Origin: Hyphomicrobiales bacterium
GTDB lineage: Bacteria > Pseudomonadota > Alphaproteobacteria > Rhizobiales > Beijerinckiaceae
Length of the DNA stretch: 64,000 nucleotides
Assembly (NCBI GenBank): GCA_003963405.1
Contig: RXIY01000049.1
Coordinates: forward strand, 1 to 64,000
Reading direction: 5' to 3'
A program made the translations under genes and the position numbers. Positions 1 to 11,374 of the stretch are shown piece after piece. The notes below the pieces were generated by a model. The model did not search any database and was not told the DNA's origin. It saw nothing but the letters and a program-made list of their open reading frames with translations. Within the stretch, counting starts at the first letter, position 1; each line of letters opens with the position of its first letter.

Positions 1-1580
1 TCACAGCGAAGCGCGTGCGCGACGACGGCTCCGACGAGGAGGTCGCGTTGGATCAGGTCGGCGTCGGCGACCGCCTGCGTGTGCGTCCAGGAGAGAAAGT
101 GCCGGTCGACGGCGCTCTCGTCGAGGGTCGAAGCTCGGTGGACGAGTCCATGGTGACGGGCGAGTCCATGCCGGTGACCAAGAGCGTTGGCGACACTGTC
201 ATCGGCGGCACGCTCAACCAGAGGGGCGGCTTCATCATGAGAGCAGACAAGGTCGGCAGCGACACGATGCTTTCCCGCATCGTCGACATGGTCGCTTCCG
301 CCCAGAGAAGCCGAGCCCCGATCCAGCGCCTCGCTGATCAAGTCTCCGGCTGGTTCGTGCCGCTTGTGATCCTGGTCGCGTTATTTGCGTTTGGCGCCTG
401 GTCAATCTGGGGGCCAGAACCCCGCATGAGCTACGGCTTGATTGCAGCCGTCTCGGTCCTCATTATCGCATGTCCGTGCGCCCTTGGCCTCGCGACCCCA
501 ATGTCAATCATGGTCGGCGTCGGGCGCGGCGCTCAATCAGGCGTCCTGATCAAGAACGCCGAGGCGCTTGAGCGGCTGGAAAAAGTTGACACGCTCGTCA
601 TCGACAAGACTGGCACGCTGACGGAGGGCAAACCCCGTGTAACGGCCCTTCGTCCCGTCGCAGACCTAGCAGAAAGTGAGCTTTTGAGAGTCGCCGCGAG
701 TCTTGAGCGCGCAAGCGAACATCCACTAGCGCAAGCGATCGTTCAGGCTGCACACGAGCATAACTTGAACCTCTCCGAAGCGAGGGATTTCGACTCGCCC
801 GTCGGAAAAGGCGTGACCGGGGCAATCGACGGCCTCGCAGTCGCGATTGGCAATAGGCGCTTTTTGGATGAGCTTGGCGTGGACCTCGGCGGTCTCGACA
901 GCGTCGCCGAGCAGCTGCGCGAGGACGGGGCGACGGCGATTTTTGTCGCCGTTGATCGACGCCCGGCCGGAGTCATCGCGATCGCCGATCCGATCAAGGA
1001 GACCACCCACGACGCGCTACAGTCCCTGATCGATGATGGTCTCTCTATCGTCATGCTCACAGGCGACAATTGGACATCAGCGCGAGCGGTCGCGAGGCGC
1101 CTGGGCATCTCCGAGGTCGAGGCAGAAATCCTTCCGCAGGATAAAAGCGAGGTTGTCGACCGACTGCGTCGATCCGGCCGAATTGTCGCTATGGCCGGAG
1201 ACGGCGTGAATGACGCGCCGGCTTTAGCGGCAGCCGATGTGGGAATCGCAATGGGTACCGGAACTGACGTCGCGATTGAGAGTGCAGGCGTCACTCTGCT
1301 GAAAGGGGATCTACGCGGCATCGTCCGTGGTCGCCGTCTGTCAAAGGCAACCATGCGAAACATCCGAGAAAACCTGTTCTTTGCCTTTATCTACAATGCG
1401 GCGGGCGTGCCTGTCGCTGCAGGCGCGCTGTATCCCGCCTTTGGCCTCTTGCTGTCGCCCACGATCGCTGCGGCGTCGATGGCGCTGTCCTCGGTGAGCG
1501 TCGTCGCCAATTCATTGAGGCTCAGGCGGGTCCGGGTCGAGCCCAAACGTCTGCCGGTCATGCCGGCATCACGTGACTAG
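1..1580 (+). CDS. copA: Copper-translocating P1B-type ATPase, 5'-truncated by window edge
   Basis: C-terminal two thirds of a heavy-metal P-type ATPase that would export Cu(I) across the inner membrane. The reading frame (first full codon at position 3) is open to the window edge, so the N-terminal metal-binding domain and first membrane helices lie outside. From the GTG codon at 15, the actuator motif TGES is at about residues 48-51, the metal-binding membrane motif CPC at 153-155 within [11 protein letters not shown], the phosphorylation motif DKTGTLT at 198-204, the P1B signature SEHPLA at 234-239, and GDGVNDAP near 395. CPC plus SEHPLA identifies the Cu/Ag class rather than P-type ATPases for alkali metals. 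It lies next to other metal genes in an accessory region. Subclass (CopA versus CopB-like) cannot be settled without the missing N-terminus. Confidence 0.93.
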   Translation, partial: TAKRVRDDGSDEEVALDQVGVGDRLRVRPGEKVPVDGALVEGRSSVDESMVTGESMPVTKSVGDTVIGGTLNQRGGFIMRADKVGSDTMLSRIVDMVASAQRSRAPIQRLADQVSGWFVPLVILVALFAFGAWSIWGPEPRMSYGLIAAVSVLIIACPCALGLATPMSIMVGVGRGAQSGVLIKNAEALERLEKVDTLVIDKTGTLTEGKPRVTALRPVADLAESELLRVAASLERASEHPLAQAIVQAAHEHNLNLSEARDFDSPVGKGVTGAIDGLAVAIGNRRFLDELGVDLGGLDSVAEQLREDGATAIFVAVDRRPAGVIAIADPIKETTHDALQSLIDDGLSIVMLTGDNWTSARAVARRLGISEVEAEILPQDKSEVVDRLRRSGRIVAMAGDGVNDAPALAAADVGIAMGTGTDVAIESAGVTLLKGDLRGIVRGRRLSKATMRNIRENLFFAFIYNAAGVPVAAGALYPAFGLLLSPTIAAASMALSSVSVVANSLRLRRVRVEPKRLPVMPASRD

Positions 1581-1746
1581 CGGGAAAACCCTAGCCGTCC
1601 GAACGTTGGCGACACGTCAAGTATCCTCAGACACAGGCTTGCCCCGGTCTCGCGAGTCCGAGGGAAGAAAACCATGTCAAAAGTGATGATAATGCCCAAG
1701 TTGCTACAAGCTGCTTGGACTAAACAATCGGAAGGGAGAAAACTCA

Positions 1747-1963
1747 ATGCGCAAGCTTACCCTTTTGATTGCCGCATCGCTTCTCGCAACGACTAGTCTA
1801 GCAATGGCTCCGGCCTCTCGCAGTTAATGGGAATGAGCAGGACATCGGCGGGCATTACCGGCATATGCACCGTGACTGGAGCCAGCAGGAGGGGCGCCAT
1901 GTGCACAACGCTTGCTGGGAATGGAACCCAGGCGCCGGATGGGTATGGTTCTGCAGAAATTGA
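1747..1963 (+). pseudogene. Frameshifted small secreted protein gene
   Basis: An ATG at 1747 follows a good ribosome binding site (GGAAGGGAG) and encodes a clear signal peptide, MRKLTLLIAASLLATTSLAM, but this frame stops at 1825-1827. The next frame continues without a break as a Trp/His-rich peptide (NEQDIGGHYRHMHRDW, then WEWNPGAGWVWFCRN) up to TGA at 1961-1963 and has no start codon of its own near the junction. The span is 217 nt, so one extra base near 1800-1825 (or two missing) would restore a secreted protein of about 71 residues. It is either a decayed gene or a sequencing error. Its function is unknown. It sits between two metal/phosphate stress genes. Confidence 0.6.
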
Positions 1964-2172
1964 GTTGAAGTAGCAAGGACCCTGAAGTCGGCAGAGACCC
2001 ATAAAAGGCGCGTGTCTATAGGGGGCGGGCCTTCCCCGCGCCCTTCGGACCGCGCGGGTCCTGCGATGATCGTGGCAGGAGGGGTCCATAAGTCTACTGC
2101 GCCTGGGCTAAGGGTTTGGCGTGCTCCCAGCGCAGCAAGGTTGCCGGCGCGTCGATCGATACGGGAGTCCGT

Positions 2173-2946
2173 ATGGGCAAGAAATCAGAAAAAGAAGACG
2201 AAGCCTACGCCGAGGCGATGCACAAAGTGCAAGTGGAGCTCGTCAGATTCCATAAGCACGTGATCAAAGGCGAGCAAAAAGTCTTGGTGATTCTTGAGGG
2301 GCGGGACGCGGCCGGCAAGGATGGAACGGCAAAGCGAATTATCGAGCATTTATCCCCGCGCGAATCTCGCATCGTCGCGCTCGGCAAGCCTTCAGACCGT
2401 GATGAGAAAACCTGGTATTTCCAGCGCTATACCCCGCATCTGCCGATCGGCGGCGAAATCGTGATTTTCAACCGAAGCTGGTATAATCGCGCGGGTGTGG
2501 AGCGCGTCATGGGCTTTTGCACGGAAGACGAATACGAGCAGTTTATGCGAACCGCTCCGATGTTCGAACAATTACTCGTCCACTGCGGCTTCACGCTCAT
2601 TAAATATTTTCTCGACATCAGCCGGGAGGAACAACGGAGACGTCTTGAGCGTCGCCGAAACGACCCTTTACGTCAATGGAAGGTTAGTCCTATTGATGAG
2701 ACAGCGCTCGAACATTGGGAGGCCTATTCGAAGGCCCGAGACGAAATGCTGAAAAGAACCCACAGTGTTTTTGCGCCTTGGACTGTCGTGAAAGCTGACG
2801 ATAAACGAGCCACTCGCCTTAATGTCATTCGCGATTTGTTGTCCCGCTGCTCCTACTCTGGCAAAAGACACGGCGAATACCCCGATCCGAACAAGGTCTA
2901 CTTCTTTGACGAAACCTTGCATACCAGAGGCGTGATCGCGCCGTAG
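2173..2946 (+). CDS. ppk2: Polyphosphate kinase 2 (class I PPK2)
   Basis: PPK2-family kinase of 257 residues that transfers phosphate between polyphosphate and nucleoside diphosphates in the cytoplasm. Walker A is GRDAAGKDG at residues 43-51. The family motif FNRSWYNRAGVE is at 99-110, and the lid region rich in Arg (RRRLERRRNDP) follows near 155-165. Length and the single domain match class I one-domain enzymes. The ATG at 2173 is preceded by GGGAG six bases upstream. An in-frame TTG at 2116 would add 19 residues with no similarity and is less likely. It is a lone gene between the frameshifted secreted gene and the convergent cusA, so its presence in a copper region suggests a polyphosphate stress role, which is inference. 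Confidence 0.92.
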   Translation: MGKKSEKEDEAYAEAMHKVQVELVRFHKHVIKGEQKVLVILEGRDAAGKDGTAKRIIEHLSPRESRIVALGKPSDRDEKTWYFQRYTPHLPIGGEIVIFNRSWYNRAGVERVMGFCTEDEYEQFMRTAPMFEQLLVHCGFTLIKYFLDISREEQRRRLERRRNDPLRQWKVSPIDETALEHWEAYSKARDEMLKRTHSVFAPWTVVKADDKRATRLNVIRDLLSRCSYSGKRHGEYPDPNKVYFFDETLHTRGVIAP

Positions 2947-2994
2947 AGAGCTTGAGGGAGCATGAGCTATTCCCCCAGGAATCTGGCTATGAGC

Positions 2995-6182
<3,188 letters not shown>

Positions 6183-6186
<4 letters not shown>

Positions 6187-7571
6187 TTGCCCGGCCCCTG
6201 GCCCAGCGCCTGTAAGGCGGCCTTCAGGTTGCTCTCGGCGTCGATGAGGAAGTTCGCGGCGGTCACCACGCGGTCGCCTTCCGCGACGCCACTCGTGATC
6301 TCGGCAAAGCCCTCTCCGCGCCGGCCGATCTTGACCTCTTGTGGCTGGAAACGACCCTCGCCCTTATCGAGGATCACGACCTGCCGCTTGCCGGCGTCGA
6401 TGACCGCGCTCTCAGGGACCGCGAGGACCTTCTGCTTCCCGCCGGCTTCGATTTCGACGTCGGCGAACATGTCGCCGAGCAGCAGGCCGTCCGGATTGGG
6501 GAGCTCGATGCGCACCCGCGCCGTTCGCGTTTCCATGTTGAGGTGCGGATAGACAAGGGCGACCTGACCCTTGAACGGCCGGTCCGGATAGGAGCGGACA
6601 CGGATGATCGCCGGTTCCCCTGGTTTGACAGAGGAGACATCCCGCTCGGGGACATCCGCCAGAACCCAGACCAGGCTATGGTCGACAATGCGGAACAGCG
6701 TCTCGCCCGGGGCCGCCCGCATGCCGCTGAGCGCCGTCCGCTCGATGACATGCCCGTCTTGCGGCGCGGGCCAATCGAGGGCGCGGGGAACGCGGCGGCT
6801 TCGCGCGATCCCGGCGATCGTCTTGTCGTCCAATCCGAGATTGACGAGGCGGCGACGCGCGCCCTCCACCCGCGCGGCTGGCCCTGAATTGAGCACCGCG
6901 ACATATTCGGCCGCCGCGCTGGAAAGATCCGGCCCGTAGACGCGCATGAGCGCCTGGCCTTTGCGGACATAGTCGCCCTCGGCGACCTTTTGGACCGACT
7001 CGATAAAACCTTCAAAGCGCAAGGAGACGACCGACGTCCGACGCGGATCGAAATCCACTCGGCCAGCCGCTCGAACGGGGAGGGTGATGGCCCGCCGTTC
7101 GACCGGTTCGGAGCGAACGCCAGTTCTTTGCAGCTTTCCGGGGCTGATCGTGACCGTCGAGGCGTCTTGCGCTTCATCCTCATAGACGGGCACGTAATCC
7201 ATGCCCATGGGGTCTTTCTTGGGAGCCGGCGACGTATCTGGCAGCCCCATGGGGTTGCGGTAATACAGGATACGACGGCCCGAGGATTGCTGCTGTGCGG
7301 GCTCTGCGGCCGCCCACGGCTTCTCATCAAAACCGACGTCCTCGCTCGCCCGGACGGCGACATAGTCCTTGCCTGCCGCGTTCTTTTTCGGCCCAGAGGA
7401 GAAGAACGGCCCTTCTGGATCACGGTAATAGATGATCGGGCCGGCGCCCACGGCCGCATGTCGCGCCGTGTTGTTGGCTTCATGCCGGATGCCGCGCGTG
7501 ACGAGGTAACTGGCCGCGCCGAGCGCCAATAGCGCCACAATAAAAGCGAAGGCGATGTGAGCGCGTTTCAT
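6183..7571 (-). CDS. cusB: CusB-type periplasmic adaptor with two heavy-metal-binding motifs
   Basis: Membrane fusion protein of 462 residues that links the CusA pump to the outer-membrane channel. An N-terminal membrane anchor (about residues 7-25) is followed by two repeats of the small heavy-metal-binding domain seen in CusB/CopB-type adaptors: IIYYRDPEG...GKDYVAV (46-73) and ILYYRNPMG...GMDYVPVYEDE (101-133). Hairpin, barrel-sandwich and beta-barrel segments typical of HlyD-type adaptors follow (about 165-400). The first repeat has lost the Met residues that bind metal in the second (PEG and AAGKDY instead of PMG and PMGMDY), so only the second looks fully competent. It overlaps cusC and cusA by 4 bp on either side. 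Confidence 0.93.
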
Positions 7572-8797
7572 AGCGAACCTCCCGCCAGGCGTTCGAGGTC
7601 GGCGTATTTGCTTTGCTCCTCGACCCGCAGCGCAAGAAGCTCCAATTCGACTGCGCGCAATCGCCGCTCGGACTCCAGAAGCGTCGGAAGGTCCGTTGTT
7701 CCCGCGTCGAAGCCTTGTCGGGCGGTCTCGACGGAGAGCCGGGCCGGCGGCAGCTGCCGCTGCTCGAAGATCTTGAGCGCTTTGCGGATGGCTTCCAATC
7801 GGAACCAGGCCTCGGCCACCTCCCCGTCGATGCGGATGCGCAGCGCGTCGTTGCGCGCCTGCGCGGCGCCGAGACTGGCGCTCGCCGCGCGCTGCTCGGC
7901 GTCTTTAGCTTCATATTGCAGCGGCACCTTGAAGCCGAGCAGGAACATCCCGCTGGTGTCGCGATTCCGGCGCTGCACCACATTCGCGCCGGCGGTGATG
8001 TCTGGATAGTAGTTGAGGTCGGTGAGTTCCTTCGTTCCGGTCGCGGAACGCACCTGCGCATGCGTTGCGGCGAGCTGAGGATTGCGCGATCTCGCAAGCT
8101 CCTGCACCCCGGCCAAGGTCATTTTCGCCTTCAACATGGGAAAGCCTTTCGGCGGAGCGAGCGGCGCCTGTGCTTTGCGTCCGATTAGCGCATTCAATCG
8201 GGCGCCCGCAGATTTTTCGTCACCCTCCCGGCGCGCCACGTCGGCCGCAGCGTTGGCGGCCTCGAGCTCCGCCTTGATCAGCTCCTGCTGATTGACCGAG
8301 CTTGCGCCATAACGCAGCCGCAGAACCTCGGCGAGCTGGTCGACACGCTGTTGCAGCGACTTGGAAAGCTCGACGGCGCGGTGGGCTGCGGCGTATTGGG
8401 CATAAGCGGATTTGATGCGCGCAACGAGATCGAGCTCGATGGCCTCGCTCTGATGCCGAGCCATATCCGCGTCCGCCGACGCGATGCCTTTCTCGAGATC
8501 CGTCTTTCCCCACAAGCGGAAGGTTTGCTCGGCGCCGACCCAGACCTGACCGACGCCCTTGTTGTTCACGTCCCAGGCCTGGAAGGTGACAGTGGGATCT
8601 GGCTGGACGCCGGCCGCGCCGACGCGATGCGCCGCAGCGTCCGCGTCGAGCAGCGACGCCGCCAACTCCGGACTGAGGCGCCTTGCGAACCCCAGGACGC
8701 TCTCGACGCTCGCGCCGGGGACGGCCTCGCGCTCGCCGCCAAACGCCGAGGAGGCGGTCAAGATCAATGCGGACAAAACGAGGCGACGTAACGTCAT
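7568..8797 (-). CDS. cusC: CusC-like outer membrane efflux protein (TolC family)
   Basis: Outer-membrane factor of 409 residues with a signal peptide (MTLRRLVLSALILTASSAFG) and two homologous TolC-type coiled-coil repeats rich in Ala, Glu and Gln, for example SLQQRVDQLAEVLRLRYGAS and the C-terminal half with ERRLRAVELELLALRVEEQ. It would form the trimeric exit duct for the CusBA pump. No lipobox Cys is visible after the signal peptide, unlike E. coli CusC, so it probably is not lipid-anchored. It lies third in the operon, with 4-bp overlaps with both neighbours (8794-8797 and 7568-7571). Confidence 0.88.
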   Translation of the reverse strand: MTLRRLVLSALILTASSAFGGEREAVPGASVESVLGFARRLSPELAASLLDADAAAHRVGAAGVQPDPTVTFQAWDVNNKGVGQVWVGAEQTFRLWGKTDLEKGIASADADMARHQSEAIELDLVARIKSAYAQYAAAHRAVELSKSLQQRVDQLAEVLRLRYGASSVNQQELIKAELEAANAAADVARREGDEKSAGARLNALIGRKAQAPLAPPKGFPMLKAKMTLAGVQELARSRNPQLAATHAQVRSATGTKELTDLNYYPDITAGANVVQRRNRDTSGMFLLGFKVPLQYEAKDAEQRAASASLGAAQARNDALRIRIDGEVAEAWFRLEAIRKALKIFEQRQLPPARLSVETARQGFDAGTTDLPTLLESERRLRAVELELLALRVEEQSKYADLERLAGGSL

Positions 8798-9195
8798 GGC
8801 GTCGCCTTCAGCACCAGACGGCTTTGCAACGTCTCGGCCTCCCCCTGGACTTTCGCCGCCAGCGAGATGCGCCAGCGACCTTCATCGGTCAGGTCGACTT
8901 TGAACCGGTAGACGCCAGGCTCCGGGCTCCTTACTGGCTCGATGGCGCTCGTCATCTGTTCCATGTCGTCTGGGGCCATATCGAGGCGCAAGGCAAAGAT
9001 GACGGCGTCGGGGACCGGCCTCTCGTCAGGCTTGTGGATCAATCGAACGTCGACGACGGCCTGTCCCTTTCGGATCTGCTCTTTTACGAGCTTGAACTCG
9101 TAGTCCCGGATGTCTGCGAAGGCGGACGTTGTGGCCGACAGAAGCCCCAGGGCAAGCAGAGCCCTTGCGGCTTGCCGGAAAACGAAACGGGTCAT
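8794..9195 (-). CDS. FixH/YtkA-like periplasmic protein
   Basis: Small exported protein of 133 residues with a signal peptide (MTRFVFRQAARALLALGLLS, cleavage likely after SAFA). The mature part resembles the YtkA/FixH beta-sandwich fold, with phrases such as VVDVRLIHKPDERPVPDAVI, a Met-rich stretch MAPDDMEQM, and GVYRFKVDLTDEGRWRISL near the C-terminus. Proteins of this family often accompany copper efflux genes and are thought to act as periplasmic metal or assembly helpers; that role is inference here. The ATG at 9195 is preceded by AGGAGAT at good spacing, so the longer in-frame extension to 9270 is rejected. It overlaps cusC by 4 bp. Confidence 0.75.
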   Translation of the reverse strand: MTRFVFRQAARALLALGLLSATTSAFADIRDYEFKLVKEQIRKGQAVVDVRLIHKPDERPVPDAVIFALRLDMAPDDMEQMTSAIEPVRSPEPGVYRFKVDLTDEGRWRISLAAKVQGEAETLQSRLVLKATP

Positions 9196-9336
9196 GAATG
9201 ATCTCCTGCTCCCTGATGGAAGCACGGTGACGGACGGGACTCTGGTTCCGGCAAGCAAAGCGTCGCGCACTTCAGCGACGTCACGCCGGCGGACAGAGGC
9301 CCTTTTCGCCGAGAGGTTACTCGGCCGGCACGGCGG

Positions 9337-9663
9337 TCAGGAGATCGGAGGCCTCAGGTCGGGTGGCCCGGTAAGATCGAGACGCGCATCGTCGTCGCGC
9401 GGCTGCATTACGCGAGAGACGTAAACCTCTATCGCTTCCCCGACGATGACAACAGGCGTCAGCTGAACAGCGCCACAGACGAGCGAATCGCAACGCCTGG
9501 GGGTCGAACCGTGGTCGCCATGGCTGTGATGGCTGCTGTTGCCGATCGTCATCTCGGCGCAAGGATGGTTTGCAGAGGCCGCGGACGCACTCATCCCCGC
9601 CGCCGCAAGGGCGGCGACGAGGACAAAGGCACAGACCAGAAGGCGTAGCCAGCTTCGCTGCAT
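9337..9663 (-). CDS. Small His/Cys-containing secreted protein, first gene of the cus operon
   Basis: Protein of 108 residues with a strong signal peptide (MQRSWLRLLVCAFVLVAALA). The mature part has a His/Cys cluster, HPCAEMTIGNSSHHSHGDHG followed by RRCDSLVCGAVQ, and ends in a Pro-rich tail (LTGPPDLRPPIS). The shape recalls the DUF2946-type small periplasmic proteins found upstream of copper genes, but I cannot confirm the family. Metal binding is likely from composition. The ATG at 9663 follows AGGGG; the extra 44 codons upstream look non-coding. A 141-bp gap separates it from the FixH-like gene, so it may head the same transcript. Confidence 0.65.
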   Translation of the reverse strand: MQRSWLRLLVCAFVLVAALAAAGMSASAASANHPCAEMTIGNSSHHSHGDHGSTPRRCDSLVCGAVQLTPVVIVGEAIEVYVSRVMQPRDDDARLDLTGPPDLRPPIS

Positions 9664-9886
9664 GCAGACCCCTGAAATTCTTTGAAGGTTAGCACAGCAA
9701 GTGGTTGCGTGTAAAAGCAATTGCAAAAACATTGGGCCCGCCAGACGAGCCGGCGAGCCCTTTCTTTGCAGAGAAGAGGATGAGCTTGGCCCCAATTTGA
9801 CCGTTGGTCAACACAGCTGCTGTGACGAAGACGATCGCCTCTCGGTTGAAGCTATGGGAAATTCGGGGAGGGCACGTGCGATCCGG

Positions 9887-10173
9887 ATGTCTTCGCTGCT
9901 ATATCCCAGGAATCGGCATTTCAACGCCTGCTGGCTACGACAGATGCTCGGCGAGGCTGGGATTGAGAATGCGGAAGTTGTCGCGAAAGCGGGAAGCCAT
10001 CCTATCGACTCGCCCGATGACTGGTGGCTGGTCGCCATGGGCAGCGGCTATCGCGGAACGCTCGCCCAACTCGACACGGCGACATTTGCTCGGGTGCACA
10101 GAGAAACCTTGCGCTCCTCGCCACAGGCGACGCTATCGCCACGAATGTTGTTTACAGCGTTGCTATAAAGTAG
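9887..10173 (+). pseudogene. C-terminal remnant of a class I SAM-dependent methyltransferase, frameshifted
   Basis: The translation contains a run typical of the C-terminus of small-molecule methyltransferases: WLRQMLGEAGIENAEVV, HPIDSPDDWWLVAMGSGYRG and LAQLDTATFARVHRE. After that the frame must shift to continue as ENLALLATGDAIATNVVYSV and end at TAG 10171-10173. The junction is at an AAA run near 10103-10107. The SAM-binding N-terminal part (about 200 residues) is absent; upstream sequence gives no matching motif in any frame. It is therefore a truncated and frameshifted remnant with no expected activity. The exact left end is uncertain; 9887 is the first Met in frame. Confidence 0.6.
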
Positions 10174-10358
10174 CAGCGCAGTGCACGCGAGTATTGGGAA
10201 TGCGCTGCCAGCTCAGAATATCAATGCTTCAGGCATGTTTGAGGGATTGCAATATCGCGCTTATGGCCTCAATCGATTCCCTCTGGCGTCCTGTCGCAAA
10301 AGCGGCGCAGAAAGTCGTAAAACAACGAGGCCAAAATCCTTTCTCTCTTGGCGGCGCG

Positions 10359-10652
10359 TCATCGTCCGGTTGCAAGCCCCGGAACGATTTCCAGCGCCTC
10401 AGCAGGCGACCGGAACGGAATGGAATTGACCTCTCCTCCTGTGAAATAGCGCTCGCTCGACGTCGCAGAGTTGCTGGGAGGGCGGGGATAGTTGACGCGT
10501 GGCCCAAGCGCCGTGGCGTGGGGGTCCCGCCATCCCTCGACATATTTAGTCGCATGCCTCGGGGCGGCGGCCGCGCCTGAGGGCTGCTCAATGGAGGCCA
10601 AACCCAAAGAGGCCCAAACGGCGCAACTGAGCAGCGCGGCGACCCTATTCAT
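10359..10652 (-). pseudogene. N-terminal fragment of a TonB-dependent receptor
   Basis: An ATG at 10652 behind GGAGGGAAAGG opens a signal peptide (MNRVAALLSCAVWASLGLAS). After 97 codons the frame stops just as it reaches the start of a TonB-receptor plug domain: TGGEVNSIPFRSPAEALEIV then PGL. Intact receptors of this type continue for a further 550-700 residues, and nothing resembling the plug or barrel follows in any frame. The gene is therefore a deletion remnant. Its neighbours (PepSY membrane protein, 35-residue membrane protein) are typical partners of iron or copper-chelate receptors, so the locus was probably once an uptake operon. Confidence 0.6.
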
Positions 10653-10759
10653 TCCCTTTCCCTCCAAAACGCCCCGCCTCCTTCGTTCCTTGCAAGCAAC
10701 TCAACGCGTGGCAGACGACGGCGCTGGCGGCCTCTGCGCTGCGAAAGTCGCGCGCAGCT

Positions 10760-11341
10760 TTGGCCTTACGGGGGCGGCGGATCATCCGGCTGAATCTGAT
10801 TTTATTCCTTGGCATCGTCGCGCTCATTGGCGTCAACGGCGTCGTTTTCTCGTATCCGTTGTGGGGTCCCACCTTCAATCAGTATGCCGCGGATTTCGGG
10901 AAGGCGCATACGCTGAAACCAGCAGTCAAGGCGGGGGACCGTACGATCTCGGAATGTTTGGGCGTGACCGACTTCTACTCGGTTCACCTGACCACTTATT
11001 TTCTGGCGGACTCGGCAGAAAGCGCCGGTGGCGCGACGGACGATATGAGTCGATACGACGAATATTGTGACCGAGTGCCCGGGACAGGCAAGGTCATTTT
11101 CTCGGTCACGCTGATGGAAAAAGAAGCCCGGGGTGATCCGATCGCGCTTGCCTTCTACCAGGAGGAAACAAACGGCGGCCTCAAACAGCTCAATTCCCTG
11201 CCATCGAAGGCCTATCCGAGCGGATTTGCGACTATCGACGCGACAGTTGCGCACAAGGGCAAATATATTCTCAAGGTCGCCTTCGGCGAAGCCAAGAACA
11301 AGGAGGACACAATCGAGATGCCTATCCTTGTGGGACAGTAA
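10760..11341 (+). CDS. Membrane-anchored protein of unknown function
   Basis: A 193-residue protein with a basic N-terminus and one membrane segment (RLNLILFLGIVALIGVNGVV, about residues 10-29), then an exposed domain of about 160 residues. The exposed part has two Cys residues (SECLGV and EYCDRV) that could pair and a beta-rich C-terminal half (KVIFSVTLMEKEARG, GKYILKVAFGEAKN). I do not recognise a family. The only start codon near the membrane segment is TTG at 10760; the frame is open further upstream without ATG or GTG, so the start is uncertain. It faces the PepSY gene convergently within the decayed uptake locus. Base use is less GC-rich than in the core genes. Confidence 0.7.
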   Translation: MALRGRRIIRLNLILFLGIVALIGVNGVVFSYPLWGPTFNQYAADFGKAHTLKPAVKAGDRTISECLGVTDFYSVHLTTYFLADSAESAGGATDDMSRYDEYCDRVPGTGKVIFSVTLMEKEARGDPIALAFYQEETNGGLKQLNSLPSKAYPSGFATIDATVAHKGKYILKVAFGEAKNKEDTIEMPILVGQ

Positions 11342-11374
11342 CGCGATCATTTGTATACGCGAAGAATTCGGCCA

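Noticed and set aside
1674-1796. 40-codon + strand frame with a fair ribosome binding site
   Set aside because: Overlaps the better signal-peptide frame at 1747, has no helix or motif, and ends within it. It might be a leader peptide but nothing supports this.
7613-8188. + strand frames across cusC
   Set aside because: Antisense shadows of a well-supported efflux gene with 4-bp overlaps on both sides.
9804-10580. 258-codon + strand open frame
   Set aside because: Its translation is Arg/Cys-rich without any domain pattern, and the same DNA gives clear methyltransferase and TonB-receptor remnants in other frames.
10229-10591. 120-codon minus-strand frame overlapping the TonB-receptor remnant
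   Set aside because: Its first half is Arg/Pro noise; only the last 30 residues look protein-like (SIEAISAILQSLKHA) and could not be tied to a family.
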